Shown piece after piece: positions 18,509 to 28,942 of a stretch of DNA of 64,000 nt. This DNA comes from Aerococcus viridans (lineage in GTDB: Bacteria > Bacillota > Bacilli > Lactobacillales > Aerococcaceae). Made by a program: the position numbers and the translations under genes. Location of the stretch: NCBI RefSeq assembly GCF_001543285.1, contig NZ_CP014164.1, positions 1,922,001-1,986,000 on the forward strand. Reading direction: 5' to 3'. Position 1 is the first letter of the stretch, and each line of letters begins with the position of its first letter. Below the pieces are notes generated by a model that was not told the DNA's origin, searched no databases, and worked only from the letters and a program-made list of their open reading frames with translations.

Positions 18509-18700
18509 GAAGGATAAAACACCATTTGTTAGAAATGTTATCTCATTGGTCACTTCCCTTGCCTAAAGGCAAGTAAAAAGCCAAACACATCACAGCGCGT
18601 GCATGACTTTAACTTTATTGATTTCTTAATTATTATTAAAAACTAAAAAACGTATTCGTGTACTTTGAAATTATTTACCAACACTATTTATTATAGAACC

Positions 18701-18745
18701 AATAAAAAAAGCCAAAGCGAAAAATTAATTCTCGCTTTGACTTTC
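18701..18745 (-). terminator. Terminator of the alpha/beta-hydrolase gene
   Basis: Arms CAAAGCGA and TCGCTTTG with a seven-base T-run on the minus strand. ISL3 copy A ends exactly at the outer edge of the T-run. Confidence 0.75.
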
Positions 18746-18915
18746 ATAGGGTCCACCAACACTATTTGACATAGAACCCTAACCTTAGTATATTTGACGA
18801 AGAGCCGCAAGTTCATTTGAACTCACTAACACGATTTATTAGAGAACCCTTGTTTGCTCAACAACATCATATGTTGTACAACTTTACTTTCGAGTTATAT
18901 TGTTATAATGTACAA
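18746..18915. repeat. Cluster of solitary ISL3 end remnants
   Basis: Besides the true right end of copy A at 18677-18700, two more 24-base end-like sequences occur at 18755-18778 (ACCAACACTATTTGACATAG...) and 18825-18848 (ACTAACACGATTTATTAGAG...). A TTTGACGAAGAGCC end of the other ISL3 type (as at 38462-38475) is at 18793-18806. They lie between the hydrolase stop and its terminator. No transposase fragment accompanies them. Confidence 0.65.
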
Positions 18916-20931
18916 TTATAGAGTCGCATAAAGTGCAGTATTAGCCAATAGAACAAGAGTCATTAAGAATACGTTAATAAATGTTCCTAAATAAACATTC
19001 CCAGTTAATCTATAGAAGTATCTATTAAATATTGCAGCTATAATTAGTACAGGTACCAACCCAATTACAACAATTGATGATAGTGCCTCTGAAGGAAATG
19101 CTGCTTGGCCCATTACGAATAACGATCCATATTGGTAGATTAAGTAGAATATTAACCCGCCTACAAACATAAAGATTGAAACAAGGTAACCCTTAATACC
19201 ATCAAAGCGTTCATCAGCTGTATTGGAATTTATGGATAATCCCACTATAGAGTAGAAAACAAAGAATAACGGTGCATATTTTAATAAAGCTACAAAGTGA
19301 CGGGGTTCAAATGTTTTAACTGCTAATGTCCACAATCTAAAATCTGTTTTAAATAGAGCATCCACTATAAATAACATGAGATAACTAATACAAATAGCAA
19401 TCACTGCAACGGATAAGGATGCAAGCACAGTTTTCACATTAACTTTCAAGCCGTAATTTTCAATTGTTACTCCTTTAGGCTTTTGATAAATAAAATAATT
19501 CACTATCAACACCATTAGCGTAATCAGTGCAATATTGATAGCCCAGTATGCAATCGTATTTCCTGTTGGAGCTCCTAAAAAATCACTAACTTCAATTAAT
19601 GTATCACGATATCTTATCAGTATAAATTGGGCGATACTAGTAATAAGTACCGCAGTTGAAACTTTTTTAATGTCCGAGTGCTTATTCTTAGAGTAAGCAA
19701 AAACTAAAGTAATTAAACTTATTGCAATAATAATATAGTTAATTTGTGTCATTAATCTTAGTCCAACTTCTACACCACTATAGAATGTAGTGAATAGTAA
19801 GGCTGGCATAAACGACCCGAATATAATCATTATTAAGTTTGAAGTTTTTTCGCTATTTGTATTGGGAACAGGCAGTGATTTTGGTCTATCAACAATTGCT
19901 TTTGACAAGAACGGTACTTTCAACAATATTTTAACGACAGGTACAAACATTAAGAAGAAACCAATTAAAGCCAAAAATGAGAACCATTCTTTATACATCC
20001 ATGATTGATTATCATTTCCAATTTTTATAATATCAGAATATTCTGAAAATGCTTCATCGTAAAAATCAATTACATAACCTGTAGTCTTCATTGAGAAGGT
20101 ATTCCAGGGGTGGGTTTCTTCAGGTTGATAAATAACTCGCTTGCCATCGCCTACTTTGTAAAATTCGCCAACACTAGGATTTTCAGGATTACCCAGAAAT
20201 GATTGTGCTTCCGTTGTGCTAATATAATCTTTTTCAACAACTGTTTTTCCTAGAGCTGATGCCTCCGGACTAAAGAAAAATTCATCATACTTTCCTGCAA
20301 TTGCACCAGAGGTTCTAGGTCCATATGCATTGACAATATCGTTTAATTCATAATCTAAAAGATAGATATTAGAGTAATCTGACCCCATTGTTAAAGAACT
20401 ACTAATCTTTCTAAAACCTGATTGTTCGTAAAACTTTTCATCTAAGAGTACTGCGTTCGTTGCAGAAAATCCTCCCATAGAATGACCAGAAACAGCGATG
20501 ATACCATTATTATTTTCATCTTTCAAAACAAAGTCTTGTTCGTACATGTAGTTGACAGCATCGTACATAGCTGTTGGCCAGAAAGAAAAGAATGGAATTG
20601 TCTTATCCATTTTCCCTACTGAATGACCATGATCATATAGATCTAGAGCTAACACTACGTATCCTCTCTTCGACATTTCTATTGCTTGTGCTGCTTGCAT
20701 TTCTGCTGAGTTTAAATAACCGTGTGTAGCCACAATTGTTGGACGCGGTTCATCTTTGGCCCCTTCTGGCAAGTATAATAGACCAGAAAGTTCGCCGTTA
20801 TCCGTTTCAAAACTTATGCGTGAGATGTCTACATCTCCCGATGAACTGTTGCTCATAGAAGCAATAAAGCTTCCGATAAAAATTAATAAGAGTGATGTAA
20901 TAAGTAACACTAACGTACTTCTTTTTTTCAC
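18916..20931 (-). CDS. Membrane-bound alpha/beta-hydrolase of unknown substrate
   Basis: About 671 residues. One N-terminal membrane segment, then an extracellular alpha/beta-hydrolase domain: HGYLNS (oxyanion region), LDLYDHGHS and the nucleophile elbow GHSMGG (Ser near 151), and a candidate catalytic His in THPWNTFS. A C-terminal half with about nine hydrophobic segments follows. The start is taken as the GTG at 20931 because GGAGG precedes it by eight bases; the ATG at 20946 overlaps that site. It stands alone among degraded genes yet has an intact frame. Dienelactone-hydrolase-like by fold only; I do not assign a reaction. Confidence 0.8.
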   Translation of the reverse strand: MKKRSTLVLLITSLLLIFIGSFIASMSNSSSGDVDISRISFETDNGELSGLLYLPEGAKDEPRPTIVATHGYLNSAEMQAAQAIEMSKRGYVVLALDLYDHGHSVGKMDKTIPFFSFWPTAMYDAVNYMYEQDFVLKDENNNGIIAVSGHSMGGFSATNAVLLDEKFYEQSGFRKISSSLTMGSDYSNIYLLDYELNDIVNAYGPRTSGAIAGKYDEFFFSPEASALGKTVVEKDYISTTEAQSFLGNPENPSVGEFYKVGDGKRVIYQPEETHPWNTFSMKTTGYVIDFYDEAFSEYSDIIKIGNDNQSWMYKEWFSFLALIGFFLMFVPVVKILLKVPFLSKAIVDRPKSLPVPNTNSEKTSNLIMIIFGSFMPALLFTTFYSGVEVGLRLMTQINYIIIAISLITLVFAYSKNKHSDIKKVSTAVLITSIAQFILIRYRDTLIEVSDFLGAPTGNTIAYWAINIALITLMVLIVNYFIYQKPKGVTIENYGLKVNVKTVLASLSVAVIAICISYLMLFIVDALFKTDFRLWTLAVKTFEPRHFVALLKYAPLFFVFYSIVGLSINSNTADERFDGIKGYLVSIFMFVGGLIFYLIYQYGSLFVMGQAAFPSEALSSIVVIGLVPVLIIAAIFNRYFYRLTGNVYLGTFINVFLMTLVLLANTALYATL

Positions 20932-21001
20932 GTTAATAACCTCCATTTATATAATTAACTTTTTATTCTACATTTATCATCATTCTCAGCCATAAGAAAA
21001 T

Positions 21002-21313
21002 CTATACATATTTAGATGTATCAATTGCTTTTCCGCCACCTAATCCAACGATGATATCTGTCCCTTTTTCTTTTGCTAATTTTTTAAGACGATTGACTTC
21101 TTCGCGTGTCGCTTCTCCACCAAAATCTGCGAGATGTAAGGTTATGCCAAAACGTTCAGCTGTTTTATCCAATTTGTCTTGGACTCGTTCAATATCGCCT
21201 GGATTCCCGATAACTAAAGCAGATTCACCAAAGGATTTAACATAAAAACCTAAATTTAATAATTCGTTTTCTCCTTGGACATATTTTGTTGGACTAATAA
21301 ACGCTTTTCTCAT
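21002..21313 (-). pseudogene. gldA: Truncated glycerol dehydrogenase (N-terminal third only)
   Basis: 103 residues matching the start of iron-containing glycerol dehydrogenases: MRKAFISPTKYVQGENEL, then the NAD-binding segment IIVGLGGGKAIDT. After TSKYV a stop ends the frame, while the family is about 360 residues long. The metal-binding His and Asp residues are missing, so it cannot be active. It faces the TetR-type gene across a control region with two cre-like sites. Confidence 0.85.
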
Positions 21314-21367
21314 CTTTATAACTCCTAACTTTTATTAAAATACAATAAATCATTGAATTACTAACCG

Positions 21368-21381
21368 AGTAACCGCTTACA
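21368..21381. promoter_or_regulatory. cre-like site upstream of gldA remnant
   Basis: AGTAACCGCTTACA; its complement matches the CcpA consensus TGWAANCGNTNWCA at 13 of 14 positions. Confidence 0.5.
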
Positions 21382-21425
21382 TAATTCAGTTGATTCCCTT
21401 CCTTGAAACTAGAGTCATCATAACA

Positions 21426-21439
21426 AGTAAGCGTTATCA
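21426..21439. promoter_or_regulatory. cre-like site in the gldA-tetR control region
   Basis: AGTAAGCGTTATCA matches the CcpA consensus at 13 of 14 positions. Fits catabolite repression of glycerol genes. Confidence 0.5.
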
Positions 21440-21540
21440 AGTCAATAGACAGACAACATCATTTGTCCGATTCGATTGTTTTAAGGATGATGTATAGTAA
21501 AATATGATAGTCAATACGTTTTCGAAGGGGGGCACAAAGC

Positions 21541-22008
21541 ATGAACCGACAAAACGCAACGAAGGAAATCATTGCTTATTCCTTCAAATATCTCGCACGT
21601 GAAAAGGATATTGATAAAATATCAATTACAGATATAATGGACCAGACAGATTTCCGCCGCCATACTTTTTATGATCATTTTGATGACAAGTACGATTTAA
21701 TTACTTGGATTTTTTCATATGAAACCTCTAAATTAATTCAATCACTTACGGTTTGGGAAAAGTGGCAAGAAGGATTACTCTATCTATTGAATTATCTTGA
21801 AGAAAACAGGGATTATTATAAGAAGGTTTTCTCAAGCAGGAAGTCCGATTCATTTAAGGAGTATTTTACGTATTATATTAGGCAATTTGTTAAAAAAGTC
21901 GTGAATGACTATTTTCGAATACACGTTATTTCTAATAAAAACCAAGCTATTATTGAGACAACAGCTGACTTTTATGCTTATGGATTGTCAGAAATGCTAT
22001 ATCGCTAG
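21541..22008 (+). CDS. TetR-family (DhaS-like) regulator, ended early by TAG
   Basis: Regulator resembling DhaS-type TetR proteins that control glycerol or dihydroxyacetone use. N-terminal helix-turn-helix: KISITDIMDQTDFRRHTFYDHFDDKYDLI. The frame stops after SEMLYR at a TAG (22006-22008). Reading through gives a plausible 26-residue C-terminus (VLGGCKLNSEIYHKI ...) to a TAA at 22087-22089. The TAG is one G-to-A change from TGG, so I read it as a nonsense mutation removing the last helix. AAGGGGGG precedes the ATG. It lies upstream of glpK in the same direction. Confidence 0.75.
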   Translation: MNRQNATKEIIAYSFKYLAREKDIDKISITDIMDQTDFRRHTFYDHFDDKYDLITWIFSYETSKLIQSLTVWEKWQEGLLYLLNYLEENRDYYKKVFSSRKSDSFKEYFTYYIRQFVKKVVNDYFRIHVISNKNQAIIETTADFYAYGLSEMLYR

Positions 22009-22173
22009 GTTCTCGGAGGCTGCAAGCTTAATAGTGAAATATATCACAAAATAATTATCCAAGTGATTGGCTATAGAATTGAGCCTTAAATTGCTTTATT
22101 ATTATGTATATAACTTACAACATATTAAGGAAAAATATTGACTATGCAATGCTTACGAAGGAAGTGATTGGAT

Positions 22174-23678
<1,505 letters not shown>

Positions 23679-23827
23679 TTATTTTCATAGAAAAGTTATA
23701 TACTCTCGCTGAGTACTTTTAAATACGAATTTACCGGCACACTTTAGTTTCAGTTCGCACTCACAAAGCGTAATCAAGCAGGCTGGGTCATAACTAGCTG
23801 CAAAAAGGTTCCAATCACCAAATTTGG
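23679..23827. other. Intergenic stretch between glpK remnant and ISL3 copy B
   Basis: A weak hairpin (AAAAGT ... ACTC/GAGT ... ACTTTT at about 23692-23720) may end glpK transcription. Nothing else recognisable. Confidence 0.35.
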
Positions 23828-24017
23828 GTTCTTTTACAAATAGTGTTGGTAAATAATTTCAAAGCACACGAATACGTTTTTTAGTTTTTAATAATAATTA
23901 AGAAATCAATAAAGTTAAATGCTATGCACGCTGTGATATGTTTGGCTTTTTACTTGCCTTAAGGCAAGGGAAGTGACCAATGAGATAACATTTCTAACAA
24001 ATGGTGTTTTGTCCTTC

Positions 24018-24126
24018 AATGTACGTTCCTTAGAAGCCGTGGCACCAGCGAGAGCCAAGGTCTCTCTGCTTTGAAATCGAGCCTTAGTCTCGATTTCATG
24101 CTTGTTCACGGCTAAGGACGTATACT
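24018..24126 (-). ncRNA. Structured RNA-like segment inside ISL3 copy B
   Basis: Counterpart of the segment at 18400-18508. The closing stem is slightly damaged (AGTATACGTCCTTA against TAAGGAACGTACATT), but the inner stem is improved to GCCGTG/CACGGC (24107-24112 with 24036-24041). The GAAATCGAG/CTCGATTTC hairpin is kept, with a small loop change. A 64-codon reading frame overlaps it and differs in length from that in copy A, so I do not treat it as a gene. Confidence 0.55.
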
Positions 24127-24133
24127 TTCAGTC

Positions 24134-24196
24134 CTCTTTATTCTCTTTATTCTCTTTATTCTCTTTATTCTCTTTATTCTCTTTATTCTCTTTATT
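24134..24196 (-). repeat. Seven tandem copies of CTCTTTATT
   Basis: Seven perfect 9-base units inside copy B, just beyond the transposase stop. Copy A has a single unit at the same place, so this is an expansion after the copies separated, probably by slippage. Confidence 0.95.
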
Positions 24197-24220
24197 CAAA
24201 AATATACCACTATCCCTGGG

Positions 24221-25528
24221 TTAGCTTGCCATCCCCTCAAATGTATAAGGTTTAGGATTGGATGGTTTGTAATTTAAATGGAAGTTCGAATATCCAAAAC
24301 CTGTTCGTTGAATAAATTTAATTTTATTATTAATACCTTCGGTAGGACCATTTGGTACAGTATATTTTAAGGCGTTATGTATATAAGGCAAGAATTTGGC
24401 TAATATTCTGATAGTTCTTCTCGTACGACTTGGCAAAGTTTGGTTCTTAGTCCCATGTAGGATTTCATTGAAAATATTGATATCATGAGTTGAAATGGCA
24501 TATTTTAGTTCATTCATCAGGGTATAAGTAACTAAAAGTTCGTGTGAGATACTCAAAAGATAATCAACAATACGTTGTTCTGATATTGCTTCACCAAATT
24601 GACGAACATAATGTGTATCTGTGAAATTTAAATCTTCAGCATTCTTTAACAACAATTTCCATTGTTTTTTGAGTTTTTTGTAGTCCGATGGACGGCTTGT
24701 TTTGATAGCATTCATCACTTTAATACGAATAGAATTGATTGTTTCATTCAACAGCTTTACTATATGGAATCAATCAATGACAATCTTCGCATTAGGGAAA
24801 CATGTGCGAATGACCTCTAGATAAGGTGTATATAAATCAATCGAAACTGTCTTCACGCTGCCTCGAGCAGTCCGGGTAAAAGAAGAAAAGTAATCGATGA
24901 GCGACGCTTATTTTCTATCAACGACAATATCAATTAGCCTTCTATTATGCGTGTCCACAAGGACAGCACTCATTGCATTGGCTACACGATTAGTCGATTT
25001 AAACTCATCTACACCGAGGTGATTCGGGAGATAATTTCCCTTAGGTGATAGTCCCTTACTTGCTTTCATTAAAGTTCTGGCCACTGTTGGAGAGGAGACA
25101 TGGTAACGTTTAGCGATTAACCGCATAGATTGCGTATCAACCAATTCGGAGCTAATTTGGCTTTTAATGGCTTTAGAAATACAGCAAAATTTTTCAACTA
25201 ATGGTGTTTCAGCAATAAAAGTTTGTGCACAGTGTTTACAATAAAAGCGTTGCTTCTGTAATTTAAGTAAAACAGGATTAGTAGCTGTGTTCGGTAATCG
25301 AATGATAGCTGGTTTAAAGCCATGTTTGATGATATCTTGGTTACCAGTATTCTTTACACCACAGTGCATATAAGCCTTAGGCTTGTATGTAAGAACCCCA
25401 TGTAAAACGAAATGATTGATTTCATGATACTTTTCAAGTGGCAACAGATGCATAGATTTTGGTATTTTTATATCAATATTATTGTCGAAAATACCGCAAA
25501 GTTGTTTTATAATAGATGTATGGGACAT
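24221..25528 (-). pseudogene. ISL3-family transposase, copy B, with two stops and a deletion
   Basis: Same transposase as copy A. Here the start codon is intact (ATG at 25528 behind AGAAGGA, giving MSHTSIIKQLCGIFDNN). The TAA after IVVDRK (24908-24910) is shared with copy A. A further TGA at 24770-24772 replaces Arg in the conserved I-D-R-F motif of the catalytic domain. Eleven residues (HLRARILVQFK) are deleted near the C-terminus. Inactive. Confidence 0.88.
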
Positions 25529-25657
25529 AATTTTTCCTTCTTTCTGTATTCGTCGTGGTTTACATGCATTAAGGATATCATGTCCTTTTTGTGTACACAA
25601 AAATAGTGTCAATGAGATTCAACATGAAATCTCACCAACAATATTTATTACAGAACC

Positions 25658-25698
25658 AATAAAAAAAGCAGGCGCCCTATTACTGGAAACCTGCTTTT
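25658..25698 (-). terminator. Terminator at the end of the fad region
   Basis: Arms AAAAGCAGG (25664-25672) and CCTGCTTTT (25690-25698) with a T-run on the minus strand. ISL3 copy B begins immediately past the T-run. Confidence 0.85.
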
Positions 25699-25718
25699 AA
25701 TATAATAAATTGCAAAGT

Positions 25719-25955
25719 TTAGCTAACAACAGGAACTTTGATACCTTGATCATATTGATTATCTAACATACCACGTTGGCAGTATGCGATGTCGTCTTCT
25801 ATGCGGCAAATCTTAACCAATTCGTTTTGAACGAATTCACCGTCAGGAATTGCACTCTTTGCCTTGTAAACTATTTGATCAACTAAGACGCGGATTTCGC
25901 CTGATTGATCTTTTGTCACAGGTTCAACGACAATTGCTACCCTATTCATCAACAT
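25719..25955 (-). CDS. Small hypothetical protein downstream of the CoA-transferase
   Basis: 78 residues, no signal peptide or membrane segment. AGGAGAT precedes the ATG, and a strong terminator follows, so it is probably a real gene. The beta-rich pattern (GEIRVLVDQIVYKAKSAIPDG) faintly recalls OB-fold domains of the NfeD type, but I do not recognise the family. Its place 118 bases after the CoA-transferase gene suggests co-transcription with it. Confidence 0.6.
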   Translation of the reverse strand: MLMNRVAIVVEPVTKDQSGEIRVLVDQIVYKAKSAIPDGEFVQNELVKICRIEDDIAYCQRGMLDNQYDQGIKVPVVS

Positions 25956-26073
25956 TACTATCTCCTAAATATCTTAATTCAGCCATCAGTCCCTCCCATT
26001 TTATATGCTTTGCATAGCCCTGTCAAATATTGATAGATTGGGATTTTGTCTTTATTTTCTCATTAAAAATCCA

Positions 26074-27639
26074 TTATTGTGTTTGACCATTCTTCAAAGA
26101 CCATGTTTCTTCAAATAAATGGCTCTCCATCACTTTCAAATCATCCGCTACAACTGGGCTAAATCCCATCTGATCGAGAACATCTTTGTGTAAGTCTAGA
26201 CCGGGTGCCACTTCAGTTAAAACCAATTTCGCTTCCTTATTCAACTCAAATACCGCCCTATCAGTCACAATGGTTATTTTCTTACCCGCCTTAACTGCTT
26301 TTGACCCATTGAAAGTAACATAAGATAGGGCGTCCGTAAACTTACTTTTATTTCCTTGATCATCAATTACTAGTTGGTTATTTTCAATATGACTTTTATC
26401 TTTCACCATAAAAGGACCTACAAAAATAATTTGCTTTGCTCCTTCCGCAATGTCCATCATACCACCAGGGCCCATAATACGGTTACCCAATAAAGTCGTA
26501 TTCACATTGCCATTTTGGTTTATTTCACCAAATCCAAGTACTGTTGTTTCTAGTCCGCCACCATGGTATAGGTCGAACATGTCACCAGAGTTAATGACTG
26601 CCTCTGCATTATAATTTGGTCCATAGTCAAAACCGGGAGCAGGCACCCCACCAACAGCTCCTAAATCTGTGGTGAAATGATATTGATCCAGTAAATTGGC
26701 TTCATAAAATAAATTAGATACTATACAAGGAAGTCCAACTCCTATATTAATGATAGTATTCCTCTTCAATTCTAATGCTGCTCGACGTGCAATCACTAAT
26801 TTAGCCGACAATGGTGCTGGATTAATCGGCAAGTCATGACTACGAATTTCATTTGAAAGCAATGGACTATAGCTAGTTGCAAAGGTTTGTTGATGATACT
26901 CAGGTGTGCCTTTATACACGTAATCTACCAAAATCCCTGGTACAAGTACGGATTTTGCCTGTAAACTTCCTCTTTTAACTACTTGTTCAACTTGAGCAAT
27001 GACGATTCCACCAGAATTCTTAGCTGCAATAGCCATTGTTAACGCTTGAAGATTCATGGGCTCATGGTTAAAGGCCAAGTTCCCCTTCTCATCAGCATAA
27101 GTTGCCTTAATAACGGCTACATCAATGCCAATGCTCTTGTAAAATAACCACTCTTCGCCTTGTAGATTTTCAACTACCATTAAGTCATCTTGCTGACGAG
27201 CTTTATCAGACATTTTTCCACCAGATTGACGAGGGTCTACATAGGTATCAAGTCCAACTTTTGTCCATACGCCCGGTCCTTTTTCCGCGGCATTTCGATA
27301 AAGTAAACCAATCGTTCCTTGCGGTATAATAAATAGTTCAATTTGATTATCCAAAGCAGCTTGCCCAGTTAATGGGGCTCCGTGTATATGAGACCCGATA
27401 TAGCGTTTGAGTAATCCAGGTGCTAACAATAAGTCAATTCCCGTTCCCTCACCGCGACTGAGTCCTGCAACTGATATCACAGTAATGTCTTTTGGATGAT
27501 TGGTTTGCTCATATTGCTGACGTAATGCGCCAAAAAATTCTTCCGCCAAACCACCAATACCACTAGTTGTGAAAGCAATGCGTGCCTCATCCTTTACTAA
27601 GGTGACAATTTCTGTTACTGAACGAATCTTACTTTTCAT
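26074..27639 (-). CDS. fadX: Acetate/propionate-type CoA-transferase (FadX/YdiF-like)
   Basis: Family I CoA-transferase with alpha and beta parts fused, 521 residues, the usual size. It should move CoA between acyl-CoA and a short-chain acid such as acetate, linked to beta-oxidation, as FadX of Staphylococcus aureus fadXEDBA is thought to do. Glycine-rich motifs: GLSRGEGTGIDLLLAPG near 59-75 and NIGVGLPC near 298. At the place where relatives have the catalytic Glu (E-S/G-G-x-x-G-G-x-P), this protein has T-T-D-L-G-A-V-G-G-V-P with Asp325. A terminator (27672-27710) separates it from the acyl-CoA dehydrogenase gene upstream. Confidence 0.88.
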   Translation of the reverse strand: MKSKIRSVTEIVTLVKDEARIAFTTSGIGGLAEEFFGALRQQYEQTNHPKDITVISVAGLSRGEGTGIDLLLAPGLLKRYIGSHIHGAPLTGQAALDNQIELFIIPQGTIGLLYRNAAEKGPGVWTKVGLDTYVDPRQSGGKMSDKARQQDDLMVVENLQGEEWLFYKSIGIDVAVIKATYADEKGNLAFNHEPMNLQALTMAIAAKNSGGIVIAQVEQVVKRGSLQAKSVLVPGILVDYVYKGTPEYHQQTFATSYSPLLSNEIRSHDLPINPAPLSAKLVIARRAALELKRNTIINIGVGLPCIVSNLFYEANLLDQYHFTTDLGAVGGVPAPGFDYGPNYNAEAVINSGDMFDLYHGGGLETTVLGFGEINQNGNVNTTLLGNRIMGPGGMMDIAEGAKQIIFVGPFMVKDKSHIENNQLVIDDQGNKSKFTDALSYVTFNGSKAVKAGKKITIVTDRAVFELNKEAKLVLTEVAPGLDLHKDVLDQMGFSPVVADDLKVMESHLFEETWSLKNGQTQ

Positions 27640-27671
27640 AGTCCACCTCTAAATTCTTTTTTAATGCTTCA

Positions 27672-27710
27672 ATAAAAATAGCGGACTAAGTTTTCGCACC
27701 CGGTCCGCTA
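27672..27710 (-). terminator. Terminator after the first acyl-CoA dehydrogenase gene
   Basis: Arms TAGCGGAC (27679-27686) and GTCCGCTA (27703-27710), T-rich tail on the minus strand. It may let the CoA-transferase be expressed at a lower level by partial read-through. Confidence 0.85.
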
Positions 27711-27727
27711 CAAGACTTTTAAACAAA

Positions 27728-28930
27728 CTATACAAAGGCGCTAAATCCTGTTAAATATCGCCCTATAATCAGACTATTTACTTCATGTGTGCCTTCATAG
27801 GAATAAATGGCCTCTGCATCTCCAAAATATCTTGCAACTTCCGTATCCACCGTAATACCATTTCCTCCGCAAATTTCTCTACCCAATGCTACAGTTTCCC
27901 TTAATAAACGAGCATTTTGCATTTTAGCAATTGAAGCTGGCACTTCAGCATATTTCCCCTCAGTTTGAAGTTCAGCTAAGCGATAAGATAAGGATAAGCC
28001 AGTTGCAGCATTCGCTTGCATCCTCGCTAATTTTTCCTGGGTAATTTGGAATTGGCTAACTTTTTTACCGAACTGTTCTCGCTGTCCCGTATATTTCAAA
28101 GCCGCTCTTAAGGCACCCGCATGTCCACCTGCCGTAATATGGGAAACATCTGCACGCGTTGCGTAAAGGATACGCGAAACATCTCTAAAGGATTGAATTT
28201 TAGGTAGTCTAAAGGCCTCAGCCACCTGTACATTCTTTAAATGAATATGACCATTTTGTACCAGTCTTAGAGCTATTTTCCCATCAATCTTCTCTACAGT
28301 AAGGCCCTCGGTTGCGGTTGATACCATGAAGCAAAGGATATCATTATTTTCTGGGTTACGGGCAAATGTTGGTATGAAATCTGCTGAACCTGCGCCGCCA
28401 ATCCAACGTTTCTCACCATTCAGTAGCCAGTTATCGCCATCTCTTACTGCTGTTGTCGCCATACCTCCAGCTATATCTGACCCGTGATCAGGTTCTGTTA
28501 AGGCAAAACAAGTCTGCCACTCAAAACTAGTAAATTTTGGTGCGAAATAATCAATTTGCTCCTGACTTCCACCTTGCAGTAAGGTAGTGAAGCCTAGCCC
28601 CGCATGGACAGTCATAAAAGTTGCTAAGGACATGTCCGTCCTGGCCAATTCATAATAACGGAAAAGATTAAAATATTCGCTCACTTTATATGGGTGCTGG
28701 CTTTCTTTGAATAAATCAGGATGGTTCATTAAACCTAGGTCGCCGACCGCTTTAAAAGCCTCAAAAGGAAAAGTTTCTTCTTTCCAGTGTTGTTTTAAAG
28801 TAGGCGCTATTTGATCTTCTAATACTTGACGCAATTTACTCAACAATTCAACTTCTATTTCAGTTAATTTTTGGCTGAAACCATAGACGTCTTCAGGATA
28901 TAAATCTGAAAGTATCTGCTGTTTATCCAT
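27728..28930 (-). CDS. Acyl-CoA dehydrogenase, glutaryl-CoA dehydrogenase-like, copy 1
   Basis: FAD-dependent acyl-CoA dehydrogenase, 400 residues, first oxidation step of beta-oxidation. Signature segments FALTEPDHGSDIAGG and EKRWIGGAG (FAD/substrate site). The catalytic Glu near the C-terminus is in YSYEGTHEVN, the pattern of the glutaryl-CoA dehydrogenase branch. It is clearly paralogous to the product of 35468-36673 and shares most motifs. Chain-length preference cannot be read. It lies 12 bases after the flavoprotein gene and ends at a terminator. Confidence 0.9.
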   Translation of the reverse strand: MDKQQILSDLYPEDVYGFSQKLTEIEVELLSKLRQVLEDQIAPTLKQHWKEETFPFEAFKAVGDLGLMNHPDLFKESQHPYKVSEYFNLFRYYELARTDMSLATFMTVHAGLGFTTLLQGGSQEQIDYFAPKFTSFEWQTCFALTEPDHGSDIAGGMATTAVRDGDNWLLNGEKRWIGGAGSADFIPTFARNPENNDILCFMVSTATEGLTVEKIDGKIALRLVQNGHIHLKNVQVAEAFRLPKIQSFRDVSRILYATRADVSHITAGGHAGALRAALKYTGQREQFGKKVSQFQITQEKLARMQANAATGLSLSYRLAELQTEGKYAEVPASIAKMQNARLLRETVALGREICGGNGITVDTEVARYFGDAEAIYSYEGTHEVNSLIIGRYLTGFSAFV

Positions 28931-28942
28931 ATGCCTACCCTC

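Larger units (their letters stand above)
16890..18700 (+). mobile_element. ISL3-family insertion sequence, copy A (defective)
   Basis: Bounded by imperfect 24-base inverted repeats: left end GGTTCTTTTACAAATAGTGT at 16890, right end complementary at 18677-18700. It carries one transposase reading frame interrupted by a stop and a 318-base non-coding tail with a strong RNA-like fold. No 8-bp target duplication is visible. It interrupts a permease gene on the left and abuts the T-tract of a terminator on the right. Confidence 0.88.
23828..25657 (-). mobile_element. ISL3-family insertion sequence, copy B (defective)
   Basis: Same element as copy A in opposite orientation. The 24-base inverted repeats are at 23828-23851 and 25634-25657. 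Relative to copy A it has seven instead of one copy of a 9-base unit, a 33-base in-frame deletion near the transposase C-terminus, and an additional stop codon. Its upper end abuts AATAAAAAAAGC, the T-tract of a minus-strand terminator, exactly as copy A does. No target duplication is visible. Confidence 0.88.

Noticed and set aside
18419..18565. Small passenger gene in the IS tail (48 codons in copy A, 64 in copy B)
   Set aside because: Different lengths in the two copies and strong overlap with paired RNA arms; coding is not supported.
24134..24196. CRISPR array
   Set aside because: The units are 9 bases and directly adjacent without spacers; simple slippage repeat.
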